A stretch of DNA of 64,000 nt from an uncultured Lachnospiraceae bacterium (GTDB lineage Bacteria > Bacillota > Clostridia > Lachnospirales > Lachnospiraceae), in NCBI GenBank assembly GCA_910587045.1, contig CAJULG010000002.1, positions 62,001 through 126,000 on the forward strand. Direction: 5' to 3'. The notes below the pieces were generated by a model. That model searched no databases. It saw only the letters and a list, made by a program, of their open reading frames with translations, and was not told the origin of the DNA. Shown here one piece after another: positions 25,013 through 33,594 of this stretch. Made by a program: the position numbers and the translations under genes. Each line of letters opens with the position of its first letter. Position 1 is the first letter of the stretch.

Positions 25013-25777
25013 ATGACATGGGAACGCTTACTGCAAAAGAAAGAACAGCTCGACCGGATACAGAGCAGCCTTCCCAAAGAAGCGCTGGAGAGCTTTGACA
25101 AGAACTTTGACATTGAGTATGCTCACAACTCCACAGCCATTGAAGGCAATACGCTGACACTGATTCAGACGAAGGCAATTCTGGAGGATGGACTCTCCGT
25201 TGGAGGCAAGACACTTCGGGAAATCTATGAGGTGACCAATCATGCGAAGGCCTTCGTCTATGTGAAGAAGCGCATCGCAGAGGGAAAGCCTTTGGATGAG
25301 GCGGTGTTGAAGGATATCCATGCGCTGCTCATGGAAAATATATTGACCGGGGGCATCTATCGGAACGTGGAGGTTCGTATCTCCGGCGCAGGTTTCAAGC
25401 CGCCTGCACCGAATGAAATGTTTCGGCAGGTCAAAAACTTTTTTGCGGACCTGCCGTACCGGACAGATTTAAATATCATAGAGTTGGCAGCATGGACGCA
25501 TGCTGAGTTCGTAAAGATCCATCCCTTCGTGGACGGCAATGGTCGTACCTCCCGGATGCTTATGAACTACCAGCTTATGACCGGAGGATTCCTTCCCGTA
25601 TCCATTGCCAAGGAAAACCGGCTGGAATATTTTGATGCGCTCGAAGCATACGCTGTGGGTGGCGATCTTGTTCCGTTCGCAGAGATGGTTGCCGCGCTGG
25701 AGGAAGCGAGACTAGACGAATACCTTGCCATCGGGCAGGAGCCGGAACAGGGAGACTTTCCCATACAGACCATGTGA
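25013..25777 (+). CDS. Fic-domain protein with N-terminal inhibitory motif
   Basis: A 254-residue Fic protein. The catalytic motif HPFVDGNGRTSR (HPFxDGNGRxxR, about residues 166-177) is complete, so it should transfer AMP or another nucleotide moiety from a nucleotide to a target protein. Near the N-terminus STAIEGN matches the (S/T)xxxE(G/N) inhibitory helix, so this is a class II-type enzyme whose activity is self-restrained. No separate antitoxin gene is seen. GAGGAG precedes the ATG. It follows the ABC permease by about 100 bases and ends at a strong terminator. The target is unknown. Confidence 0.9.
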   Translation: MTWERLLQKKEQLDRIQSSLPKEALESFDKNFDIEYAHNSTAIEGNTLTLIQTKAILEDGLSVGGKTLREIYEVTNHAKAFVYVKKRIAEGKPLDEAVLKDIHALLMENILTGGIYRNVEVRISGAGFKPPAPNEMFRQVKNFFADLPYRTDLNIIELAAWTHAEFVKIHPFVDGNGRTSRMLMNYQLMTGGFLPVSIAKENRLEYFDALEAYAVGGDLVPFAEMVAALEEARLDEYLAIGQEPEQGDFPIQTM

Positions 25778-25787
25778 TAACATAACA

Positions 25788-25815
25788 GGCCGCAGGAAAA
25801 ACCTGCGGTCTTTTA
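25788..25815 (+). terminator. Terminator after the fic gene
   Basis: CCGCAGG and CCTGCGG flank an AAAAA loop and are followed by TCTTTTATT, a typical intrinsic terminator. Confidence 0.85.
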
Positions 25816-25835
25816 TTAACCATGGATAATGATCC

Positions 25836-25869
25836 GCCGGTATCCCACGACGGGATCCGGCAGGTTTTT
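25836..25869 (+). terminator. Second terminator between fic and the LysR gene
   Basis: GCCGG(T)ATCCC pairs with GGGATCCGGC around an ACGAC loop, with TTTTT following (25865-25869). One T is bulged. It is tandem to the fic terminator and would give strong separation from the convergent LysR gene. Confidence 0.75.
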
Positions 25870-25930
25870 GTATTAGACTGGCTTTTAAAATAAAGCGGGA
25901 TCGCAGAAGTCAGGTTCCGCCGGAAGCCGG

Positions 25931-26824
25931 TTATGTCGCGGGAAGGGCATAGTCTAAGAACTGCATCGTAGCTTTGGAAGGAGCGTGGGATTTGGAATAG
26001 GCAAATCCCACGCTCCGTTTTGGAACCGGCTCCGGCATGGCGATTTCCACCAGAGAATCGTTTTCCAGTTCCTTCTCCACGAATTCCCGGATGACACAGG
26101 CGGCTCCAAGACCGATTTTGGCAAATTCGATCAGGAGATCCATGGTACCCACCTCCAGAATCTGATTGGTCTTTATCTGGTTCTGATATAAATAATCATT
26201 TATATACTGACGGCTGATATTTTCTTCATTTAACAGCATAAGATTGGCAGAGACGAACAGTTCCTCCGGCTTTGATTTTAAGATAGAGCTATGCTGCAGA
26301 TAGGAAGGTGCGGCGACAAAGGTATCCTGAATCTGCCGGAGCTTCAGAAAGGCAATATCATTGCTGTGTCTGGTGGAGCCGATCAGTCCGATATCGATAC
26401 TGCCATTTTTCAGAAGCTCAATAGTATGGATCGTAGACTGACATTCAATGGTAATCTTGATATCAGGATATTTCTGCATAAAGTTCTGAAGATAGGGCAG
26501 CAGAATATATTTACACAGAGTAGTGCTGACTCCGATCCGGATCTGCCCCAGTTCCAGTTCATTCATCCGGTGCAGTTCCTCTTCACCGGATTCCAGAATC
26601 TGAAATGCCTCCTGGATCCGTTCATACAGAAGCTGACCCTCTGCGGTCAGGGTGATCCCTCTGGAGGTACGATAGAACAAGGTACAGTTTAGATTTTCTT
26701 CCAGCTTTGACAGGGTCTTGCTGATCGCCGGTTGACTGATATACAGGGCATCGGCGGCTTTGGAAATATTTTTGTATTTTGCAGCCGTATAAAATACCTT
26801 ATAATAATTCAGATTCTGATCCAT
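25931..26824 (-). CDS. LysR-family transcriptional regulator
   Basis: A 297-residue regulator with N-terminal winged helix-turn-helix MDQNLNYYKVFYTAAKYKNI through LYISQPAISKTLSKLEENLN, and a co-inducer-binding domain from about residue 90 (LGQIRIGVSTTLCKYILLPY). The ATG at 26824 is preferred to 26839, because GAGGG sits 8 bases upstream and the longer form would cover that site. It is divergent from leuCD across 203 bases. LysR proteins often regulate the divergent gene, so control of leucine synthesis in response to a pathway intermediate is inferred; the ligand is unknown. Confidence 0.9.
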   Translation of the reverse strand: MDQNLNYYKVFYTAAKYKNISKAADALYISQPAISKTLSKLEENLNCTLFYRTSRGITLTAEGQLLYERIQEAFQILESGEEELHRMNELELGQIRIGVSTTLCKYILLPYLQNFMQKYPDIKITIECQSTIHTIELLKNGSIDIGLIGSTRHSNDIAFLKLRQIQDTFVAAPSYLQHSSILKSKPEELFVSANLMLLNEENISRQYINDYLYQNQIKTNQILEVGTMDLLIEFAKIGLGAACVIREFVEKELENDSLVEIAMPEPVPKRSVGFAYSKSHAPSKATMQFLDYALPAT

Positions 26825-26850
26825 AATTGCATCCCTCATATGATATAACT

Positions 26851-26910
26851 ATAAGTAATGATAAGTATTAATATTATATATTTGAATTATAACAAATTCT
26901 GTGATACGCT
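26851..26910. promoter_or_regulatory. Divergent regulatory region of LysR gene and leuC
   Basis: The AT-rich gap contains ATAAGTAATGATAAGTA (26851-26867), a direct repeat of ATAAGTA with 10-base period. TATAAT on the minus strand (26878-26873) may be the LysR -10. On the plus strand TTGAAT (26882-26887), 17 bases and TACGCT (26905-26910) may be a weak leuC promoter needing activation. No T-box (no antiterminator AGGGTGG-type motif) is visible. Confidence 0.4.
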
Positions 26911-27027
26911 ACAAGGGTCATAAAGCAGATGTTAGAGAATAAACGACATAGCAGAAGGAACGGGTAACGATTTTGCGAATGTCGGATGAAATTGGCAGTA
27001 AAAAGAAGAATTGAAGGAGGAAATAAC

Positions 27028-28290
27028 ATGGGAATGACAATGACACAGAAGATTCTTGCCGCACACGCCGGGTTAGAATCAGTAGAAGCAGGACAATTAA
27101 TCGAAGCAGATCTGGATATGGTATTGGGAAATGACGTAACCACTCCGGTTGCCATCCATGAGATGGAGAAGTTCAACCAGCAGGAGGTATTTGACAAGGA
27201 TAAGATCGCAATGGTGCTTGATCACTTCACACCGAACAAGGATATCAAGAGCGCGGAGCATTGTAAATGCGTAAGAGAATATGCCAATGCACACGATATT
27301 ACCAACTTCTTTGATGTGGGAGAAATGGGGATTGAGCATGCCCTTCTTCCGGAAAAGGGTCTGGTCGTTGCCGGAAATGCAGTGATCGGTGCAGATTCCC
27401 ATACCTGTACCTATGGCGCATTAGGCGCATTTTCCACCGGGGTAGGCAGTACGGATATGGCAGCAGGCATGGCAACGGGAAAGGCCTGGTTCAAGGTTCC
27501 TTCTGCCATCCGGTTTGTACTGACCGGAAAGCCGGCAAAGTGGATCAGCGGCAAGGACATCATTCTACATATCATCGGTATGATCGGTGTAGATGGCGCC
27601 TTATATAAATCAATGGAATTTGTGGGTGACGGTATCCAGTATCTGTCTATGGATGACCGGTTTACCATGGCGAACATGGCAATCGAAGCCGGCGGTAAGA
27701 ACGGGATCTTCCCGGTGGATGATGTGACCACTGCATATATGAAGGAGCATTCGACCAGGGAATATACCATATATGAGGCAGATGCAGATGCAGTATACGA
27801 TGAGACCTATACTATTGATCTGTCTGCATTAAAGCCGACCGTAGCATTCCCGCATCTGCCGGAGAATACGAAGACGATTGATCAGGTCGGTGAGATTAAG
27901 ATCGATCAGGTGGTGATCGGCTCCTGTACCAACGGACATATTACGGATTTGCGGATCGCGGCGGAGATCATGAAGGGAAGAAAAATTGCCAGAGGCCTGC
28001 GGGCAATTATTATACCGGCGACCCAGACCATTTATCTGCAGGCAATGGAGGAAGGATTGCTGAAAATATTTATAGAAGCAGGCGCCATTGTCAGTACGCC
28101 GACCTGTGGCCCTTGCCTTGGCGGTCATATGGGAATTCTGGCAGCAGGCGAACGGGCAGTAGCGACCACCAACCGGAACTTTGTAGGACGGATGGGGCAT
28201 GTGGATTCTGAGATCTATCTGGCTTCCCCGGCTGTAGCTGCTGCATCCGCTATTACCGGAAAGATTTCCTGTCCCTGTGAATTGGAATAG
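27028..28290 (+). CDS. leuC: 3-isopropylmalate dehydratase, large subunit
   Basis: A 420-residue subunit of the [4Fe-4S] enzyme that isomerises 2-isopropylmalate to 3-isopropylmalate in leucine synthesis. The cluster cysteines are in VIGSCTNGH and CGPCLGGH, as in aconitase-family proteins, and the substrate block ADSHTCTYGALGAF is present. The 420-residue length is that of the bacterial/archaeal HacA/LeuC-2 branch rather than the 460-residue LeuC of enterobacteria. I use the ATG at 27028 with GGAGG 7 bases upstream, rather than the in-frame ATG at 26986. leuD follows 92 bases later. Confidence 0.96.
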   Translation: MGMTMTQKILAAHAGLESVEAGQLIEADLDMVLGNDVTTPVAIHEMEKFNQQEVFDKDKIAMVLDHFTPNKDIKSAEHCKCVREYANAHDITNFFDVGEMGIEHALLPEKGLVVAGNAVIGADSHTCTYGALGAFSTGVGSTDMAAGMATGKAWFKVPSAIRFVLTGKPAKWISGKDIILHIIGMIGVDGALYKSMEFVGDGIQYLSMDDRFTMANMAIEAGGKNGIFPVDDVTTAYMKEHSTREYTIYEADADAVYDETYTIDLSALKPTVAFPHLPENTKTIDQVGEIKIDQVVIGSCTNGHITDLRIAAEIMKGRKIARGLRAIIIPATQTIYLQAMEEGLLKIFIEAGAIVSTPTCGPCLGGHMGILAAGERAVATTNRNFVGRMGHVDSEIYLASPAVAAASAITGKISCPCELE

Positions 28291-28382
28291 ATTTCGTAAT
28301 ACACTGACAAACAGAAAGCCTGAATTAAGATAATGAAATAAGGATGTAAAATCAGAAATTGATTTGATAAGGAGGACAACAC

Positions 28383-28868
28383 ATGAAAGCACATGGAACG
28401 GTTCATAAATATGGAGACAATGTAGATACGGATGTGATCATTCCGGCACGGTATCTGAATTCTTCCGACCCGGCAGAACTGGCAAAGAATTGCATGGAGG
28501 ATATTGACCCGGATTTTGTAAAGCGGGTAAAACCGGGGGATATCATGGTGGCAAATAAGAACTTTGGCTGCGGTTCATCCAGAGAGCATGCTCCCATCGC
28601 TATTAAAGCATCCGGAATCAGTTGTGTGATCGCAGAGACCTTTGCCAGGATCTTTTATCGGAATGCCATTAATATCGGACTGCCGATCATAGAATGTAAG
28701 GAGGCGGCAGAAGAGATCGAAGCAGGGGATGAGGTAGAGATTGACTTTGACAGCGGTATGATCTATAACCGGACAAAGGGGACGGAATACAAGGGTCAGG
28801 CATTCCCGCCTTTTATGCAGGAGATCATCAAGGCAGAGGGACTGGTAAATTATATTAATCATAAATAA
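28383..28868 (+). CDS. leuD: 3-isopropylmalate dehydratase, small subunit
   Basis: The 161-residue swivel subunit pairs with LeuC. It has the family block NKNFGCGSSREHAPIA (about residues 57-72), which contributes substrate-binding residues, and a start KAHGTVHKYGDNVDTDVIIP typical of the short LeuD-2 type. The size matches that type (about 160-165 residues). GGAGG sits 9 bases before the ATG. A terminator follows directly, so leuCD is a transcript separate from leuB onward. Confidence 0.95.
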   Translation: MKAHGTVHKYGDNVDTDVIIPARYLNSSDPAELAKNCMEDIDPDFVKRVKPGDIMVANKNFGCGSSREHAPIAIKASGISCVIAETFARIFYRNAINIGLPIIECKEAAEEIEAGDEVEIDFDSGMIYNRTKGTEYKGQAFPPFMQEIIKAEGLVNYINHK

Positions 28869-28881
28869 GCAGTCATGCGAG

Positions 28882-28925
28882 AAAAGAGCTTTTCAGGGAA
28901 GGGCGAAACCTGTAAAAGCTCTTTT
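28882..28925 (+). terminator. Terminator after leuD
   Basis: AAAAGAGCTTTTCAGG pairs with CCTGTAAAAGCTCTTTT with one bulge, loop of about 11 bases. The T-run is short (TTTT), so some read-through into leuB is possible. Confidence 0.75.
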
Positions 28926-28944
28926 GAAGTCACAAAATTTGACA

Positions 28945-28973
28945 TTGAAAAATCGACATAAATGTTTTATGAT
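28945..28973 (+). promoter_or_regulatory. Promoter of leuB-ilvD-ilvB-serCA-asd
   Basis: TTGAAA (28945-28950), 17-base spacer, TATGAT (28968-28973), 51 bases before leuB. It lies directly after the leuD terminator. This is the only clear promoter seen before the eight-kilobase biosynthetic run. Confidence 0.65.
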
Positions 28974-29023
28974 ATAGGATAAAGTTTTTATGCCTTTTAT
29001 TCAGATGGAAAGGAAGTAGCAGT

Positions 29024-30109
29024 ATGAATGTAAATATAGCAGTGATCAAGGGCGATGGGATCGGGCCGGAGGTCGTCACCCAGGCGATGCGGGTATTGGA
29101 TACCATTGGCGATAAATATGGACATACATTTCATTATGAGCAGCTTTTAATGGGCGGCTGTTCCATAGATGCCCATGGAGTTCCGTTGACAGAGGAAGCG
29201 ATTGCAGCGGCGAAGGCGGCGGATGCGGTATTGCTTGGATCCATTGGCGGGAATACCACAACTTCTCCATGGTATCAGCTTCCGCCGGAATTAAGGCCGG
29301 AGGCGGGACTGTTAAGGATCCGCAAGGAACTGAATCTGTTTGCCAACTTAAGACCGGCTGTTTTATATCCGGAATTGAAAGGGGCCTGTCCGTTAAAAGA
29401 GGAAATCTCGGACAAAGGCTTTGATATGATGATCATGCGGGAACTGACCGGGGGGTTATACTTCGGCGAACGAAAGACCGTAGAAGAAAATGGTGTGTTA
29501 AAGGCGTATGACCAGCTTACCTATGACGAGAACGAGATCCGGCGGATTGCCATCCGCGGATTTGACATTGCGATGAAACGCCGGAAGAAGGTAACCAGTG
29601 TGGATAAGGCGAATGTGTTAGATTCCTCCCGTCTGTGGCGCAAGGTCGTTGAAGAAGTCGCAAAGGACTATCCGGAGGTGACATTGGAGCATATGCTGGT
29701 GGATAACTGTGCAATGCAGTTAGTAAAGGATCCGGCACAGTTTGATGTGATCCTGACCGAGAATATGTTTGGTGATATTCTTTCCGATGAGGCCTCAATG
29801 GTAACCGGTTCCATTGGAATGCTGGCATCTGCCAGTCTGAATGAAACCAGGTTCGGAATGTATGAGCCAAGCGGCGGTTCGGCACCGGATATCGCAGGCC
29901 AGAATAAGGCGAATCCGATCGCAACCATCCTGTCCGCAGCTATGATGCTCCGTTTCTCCTTTGACATGGATAAAGAAGCGGACAGCATTGAAGCAGCCAT
30001 AAAGCAGGTATTACAGGAAAACTATCGTACCTGTGATATTATGGACGAGGGCATGACACTGGTAAGCTGTTCTGAAATGGGCGACCTGATCTGTCAGCGA
30101 TTATCATAA
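29024..30109 (+). CDS. leuB: 3-isopropylmalate dehydrogenase
   Basis: A 361-residue NAD-dependent enzyme that oxidises 3-isopropylmalate to 2-oxoisocaproate. It has GDGIGPEV (residues 10-17), the substrate block LLRIRKELNLFANLRP, catalytic MRELTGGLYFGER (Tyr) and the metal/NAD site ENMFGDILSDEASM, followed by EPSGGSAPDIAG. The length is typical. The ATG has AAGGAAG upstream. ilvD follows 77 bases later. leuA, needed for the first leucine step, is not in the window. Confidence 0.96.
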   Translation: MNVNIAVIKGDGIGPEVVTQAMRVLDTIGDKYGHTFHYEQLLMGGCSIDAHGVPLTEEAIAAAKAADAVLLGSIGGNTTTSPWYQLPPELRPEAGLLRIRKELNLFANLRPAVLYPELKGACPLKEEISDKGFDMMIMRELTGGLYFGERKTVEENGVLKAYDQLTYDENEIRRIAIRGFDIAMKRRKKVTSVDKANVLDSSRLWRKVVEEVAKDYPEVTLEHMLVDNCAMQLVKDPAQFDVILTENMFGDILSDEASMVTGSIGMLASASLNETRFGMYEPSGGSAPDIAGQNKANPIATILSAAMMLRFSFDMDKEADSIEAAIKQVLQENYRTCDIMDEGMTLVSCSEMGDLICQRLS

Positions 30110-30186
30110 GCAGGAGAAGAAACGGATATCCTGAATCTAATTGTATGTAATAAGAATGGAAAAATAAATGGAAGGGGTTTTGCAAC

Positions 30187-31860
30187 ATGAAAAGTGATGC
30201 AGTAAAAACCGGAATGCAGCAGGCACCGCATCGTTCCCTGTTCAATGCATTGGGTATGACAAAGGAAGAATTAGAACGACCATTGGTTGGTATCGTCAGC
30301 TCCTATAACGAAATCGTTCCGGGCCATATGAATATTGATAAGATCGTCCAGGCGGTAAAGATGGGGGTCGCCATGGCGGGGGGAACTCCGATCATGTTTC
30401 CGGCTATTGCAGTCTGTGATGGAATTGCCATGGGTCATGTAGGGATGAAATATTCCCTGGTGACCAGAGATCTGATCGCAGATTCCACGGAATGTATGGC
30501 AACTGCGCATCAGTTTGATGCCCTGGTCATGATCCCGAACTGTGATAAGAATGTACCGGGTCTGTTAATGGCGGCGGCCAGACTGAATGTACCGACGGTA
30601 TTTGTCAGCGGCGGCCCGATGCTGGCCGGTCATGTACACGGGCAGAAGCGGAGTCTTTCCTCTATGTTCGAGGCAGTCGGTTCCTATGCTGCCGGTACCA
30701 TGACAGAAGCGGATGTAGAAGAATTCGAGAATAAGGTGTGTCCGACCTGTGGTTCCTGCTCCGGTATGTATACTGCCAATTCCATGAACTGCTTAACAGA
30801 GGTTCTTGGTATGGGACTTCCGGGGAACGGAACGATCCCGGCAGTTTATTCAGAACGGTTAAAGCTGGCAAAGCATGCAGGCATGGCGGTCATGGAGATG
30901 TACCGGAAGAATATCCGGCCAAGAGATATTATGACAAAGGATGCGATCCTGAATGCATTGACCATTGATATGGCACTTGGCTGTTCCACCAACAGTATGC
31001 TGCATCTGCCGGCTATTGCACATGAGATCGGATTTGATTTCGATATAGCATTTGCGAATGAGATCAGTGCAAAGACCCCGAATCTCTGTCATCTGGCACC
31101 TGCCGGCCCTACCTATATGGAGGATCTGAATGAAGCAGGCGGTGTCTATGCAGTCATGAATGAAGTGAATAAGCTGGGCTTATTACATACGGATTGTATG
31201 ACAGTAACGGGTAAGACAGTAGGCGAAAATATTGCGAATTGCGTGAACCGGAATCCGGAGGTCATCCGCCCGGTGGAACATCCATACAGTAAAACCGGCG
31301 GTCTGGCCGTATTAAAGGGGAATCTGGCACCGGACGGAAGCGTTGTCAAGCGTTCGGCAGTGGTTCCGGAGATGATGAAGCATTCCGGGCCGGCAAGAGT
31401 CTTTGAGTGTGAAGAGGATGCGATCGAAGCGATCAAGGGAGGTAAGATCGTAGAGGGTGATGTTGTGGTCATCCGGTATGAGGGACCGAAGGGCGGACCG
31501 GGTATGCGGGAGATGCTGAATCCGACCTCTGCCATTGCAGGTATGGGACTTGGTTCCTCCGTAGCGTTGATCACGGACGGACGCTTCTCCGGTGCCAGCC
31601 GTGGTGCTTCAATCGGACATGTGTCGCCGGAAGCTGCTGTAGGCGGGCCGATCGCACTGGTAGAAGAAGGCGATATCATAGATATAGATATTAATCAGTT
31701 GTCTCTGAATCTGAGAATATCCGATGAGGAAATGAAGAAGAGAAAAGAAAACTGGAGGCCAAGAGAGCCGAAGGTGACAACTGGTTATCTTGCGCGATAT
31801 GCAGCGATGGTTACCTCCGGCAATCGGGGAGCTATTCTCGAGATACCAGGAAATAAATAA
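30187..31860 (+). CDS. ilvD: Dihydroxy-acid dehydratase
   Basis: A 557-residue Fe-S enzyme that dehydrates the dihydroxy acids to the 2-oxo acid precursors of valine, isoleucine and leucine. Cluster cysteines appear in IPNCDKNVPG and CPTCGSCSGMYTANSMNC, and the C-terminal block SVALITDGRFSGASRG is conserved. The length is exactly that of most bacterial IlvD proteins. It stands 13 bases before ilvB, so the two are tightly linked in one operon. Confidence 0.97.
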   Translation: MKSDAVKTGMQQAPHRSLFNALGMTKEELERPLVGIVSSYNEIVPGHMNIDKIVQAVKMGVAMAGGTPIMFPAIAVCDGIAMGHVGMKYSLVTRDLIADSTECMATAHQFDALVMIPNCDKNVPGLLMAAARLNVPTVFVSGGPMLAGHVHGQKRSLSSMFEAVGSYAAGTMTEADVEEFENKVCPTCGSCSGMYTANSMNCLTEVLGMGLPGNGTIPAVYSERLKLAKHAGMAVMEMYRKNIRPRDIMTKDAILNALTIDMALGCSTNSMLHLPAIAHEIGFDFDIAFANEISAKTPNLCHLAPAGPTYMEDLNEAGGVYAVMNEVNKLGLLHTDCMTVTGKTVGENIANCVNRNPEVIRPVEHPYSKTGGLAVLKGNLAPDGSVVKRSAVVPEMMKHSGPARVFECEEDAIEAIKGGKIVEGDVVVIRYEGPKGGPGMREMLNPTSAIAGMGLGSSVALITDGRFSGASRGASIGHVSPEAAVGGPIALVEEGDIIDIDINQLSLNLRISDEEMKKRKENWRPREPKVTTGYLARYAAMVTSGNRGAILEIPGNK

Positions 31861-31873
31861 GGAGAGGAAGCAT

Positions 31874-33553
31874 ATGAAACAATTAACAGGTTCTGAAATT
31901 GTAATCGAATGTCTGAAGGAACAGGGCGTTGATACCGTATTTGGATATCCGGGCGGCTGTATCCTGAATATTTATGATGAATTATATAAGCATCAGGGAG
32001 AGATCAAGCATATTTTAACCTCTCATGAGCAGGGCGCTGCCCATGCAGCAGACGGGTATGCCAGAGCGACCGGAAAGGTTGGTGTCTGCATGGCAACCAG
32101 CGGGCCGGGTGCAACGAATCTGGTAACCGGTATCGCGACCGCTTATATGGATTCTGTTCCAGTGGTGGCGATCACCGCCAATGTGGGTGTTACCTTATTA
32201 GGCAAGGACAGCTTTCAGGAGGTGGATATTGCCGGTGTGGTAATGCCGATCACCAAGCACAGTTTTATTGTCAAGAATGTGCATGAACTGGCAGATACCA
32301 TCCGCCGGGCATTTATCATTGCAAAGACCGGGAGACCAGGTCCTGTATTAGTAGATATTACAAAGGATGTTACTGCTAACGTAGCTGATTTTGAGTCAAT
32401 GACTCCGCCGGAGATCCCGCGGATCACGAAGACGATTGAGGAAGAGACGGTAGAGCGGGTTGTCAAGCTTATTAACAAGGCAAAGCGTCCATTTATCCTT
32501 GCCGGAGGCGGTGTTGTCATTGCCGATGCAGAACAGGAATTAAGGGCACTGGCAGAAAAGATTGATGCGGCTGTCTGCGATACCTTAATGGGCAAGGGCG
32601 CGATTGAGGGAACCGCAGAACGTTATACCGGTATGATCGGTATGCATGGTACGAAGGCATCTAACTTCGGACTGGCAGAGGCGGATCTGCTGATCGTGGC
32701 GGGCGCCAGATTCTCAGACCGGGTAGTTGGAAACGCCAGCCAGTTTGCTCATGAGGCTAAAATCATTCATATTGATGTGGATCAGGCAGAAATCAACAAG
32801 AATGTGGAAGTAGATGAATATATTATCGGGGATGCCAGAGTGATCCTGAAGGATCTGCTTGACCGGGTGGAGGAATCAAAAAAGCCGGAATGGATGGCAG
32901 AGATTCAAAGCTTAAAGTCGAAGTATCCAATGACCTATGATAAGGGTATACTGACCGGACCACAGGTAATCGAAAAAATATATGAGTTAACCAACGGAGA
33001 TGCTACGGTAGTAACCGAGGTTGGACAGCATCAGATGTGGGCGGCACAGTTTTATCAGTATAAGAAACCACACCAGCTCCTGACTTCTGGCGGTCTGGGT
33101 ACTATGGGCTATGGTCTGGGCGCATCTTTGGGTGCCAAGCTTGCAAGACCGGATGAAACAGTAGTCAATATTGCCGGTGACGGTTGTTTCCGTATGAATA
33201 TGAATGAGATCGCAACCGCTGCCAGATATAATATACCGATCATTCAGGTGGTGATCAACAATCATGTACTTGGTATGGTACGTCAGTGGCAGACCCTGTT
33301 CTACGACAAACGGTATTCGAATACGATATTAAATGATTCGGTAGACTTTGTGAAGCTTTCAGAGGCAATGGGAGCAGAAGCATACCGGGCAACGACGATT
33401 GAGGAGTTTGAAACAGCATTCCGGAAAGCACAGCAGGCGGGAAGACCGGTCGTTATCGACTGTATCATCAATGAGGATGATAAGGTATGGCCGATGGTTG
33501 CACCGGGTAAACCGATTGAAACCTGTTTCTCTGCAGAAGATCTGGAGAAATAA
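31874..33553 (+). CDS. ilvB: Acetolactate synthase, large (catalytic) subunit
   Basis: A 559-residue thiamine diphosphate enzyme that makes acetolactate or acetohydroxybutyrate. It has the N-terminal glutamate block YPGGCILNIYDELY through HEQGAAHAADGYARATGKVG, FAD-region motifs, and the ThDP motif GDGCFRMNMNEIATAARYNIP with VINNHVLGMVRQWQ. The ATG at 31874 fits GGAGAGGAAG upstream; an in-frame ATG at 31790 lies inside ilvD. No ilvN (regulatory subunit) and no ilvC follow: serC is next. The FAD-containing length suggests the anabolic AHAS rather than a short catabolic AlsS. Regulation by a distant IlvN is possible. Confidence 0.95.
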   Translation: MKQLTGSEIVIECLKEQGVDTVFGYPGGCILNIYDELYKHQGEIKHILTSHEQGAAHAADGYARATGKVGVCMATSGPGATNLVTGIATAYMDSVPVVAITANVGVTLLGKDSFQEVDIAGVVMPITKHSFIVKNVHELADTIRRAFIIAKTGRPGPVLVDITKDVTANVADFESMTPPEIPRITKTIEEETVERVVKLINKAKRPFILAGGGVVIADAEQELRALAEKIDAAVCDTLMGKGAIEGTAERYTGMIGMHGTKASNFGLAEADLLIVAGARFSDRVVGNASQFAHEAKIIHIDVDQAEINKNVEVDEYIIGDARVILKDLLDRVEESKKPEWMAEIQSLKSKYPMTYDKGILTGPQVIEKIYELTNGDATVVTEVGQHQMWAAQFYQYKKPHQLLTSGGLGTMGYGLGASLGAKLARPDETVVNIAGDGCFRMNMNEIATAARYNIPIIQVVINNHVLGMVRQWQTLFYDKRYSNTILNDSVDFVKLSEAMGAEAYRATTIEEFETAFRKAQQAGRPVVIDCIINEDDKVWPMVAPGKPIETCFSAEDLEK

Positions 33554-33594
33554 GAGATTGTAATAAGTGCATAATGCAAGGAGGAAAATATAAA

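Noticed and set aside
26840..27027. A T-box or leucine leader peptide before leuC.
   Set aside because: No T-box antiterminator motif, no run of leucine codons and no tandem terminator are visible.
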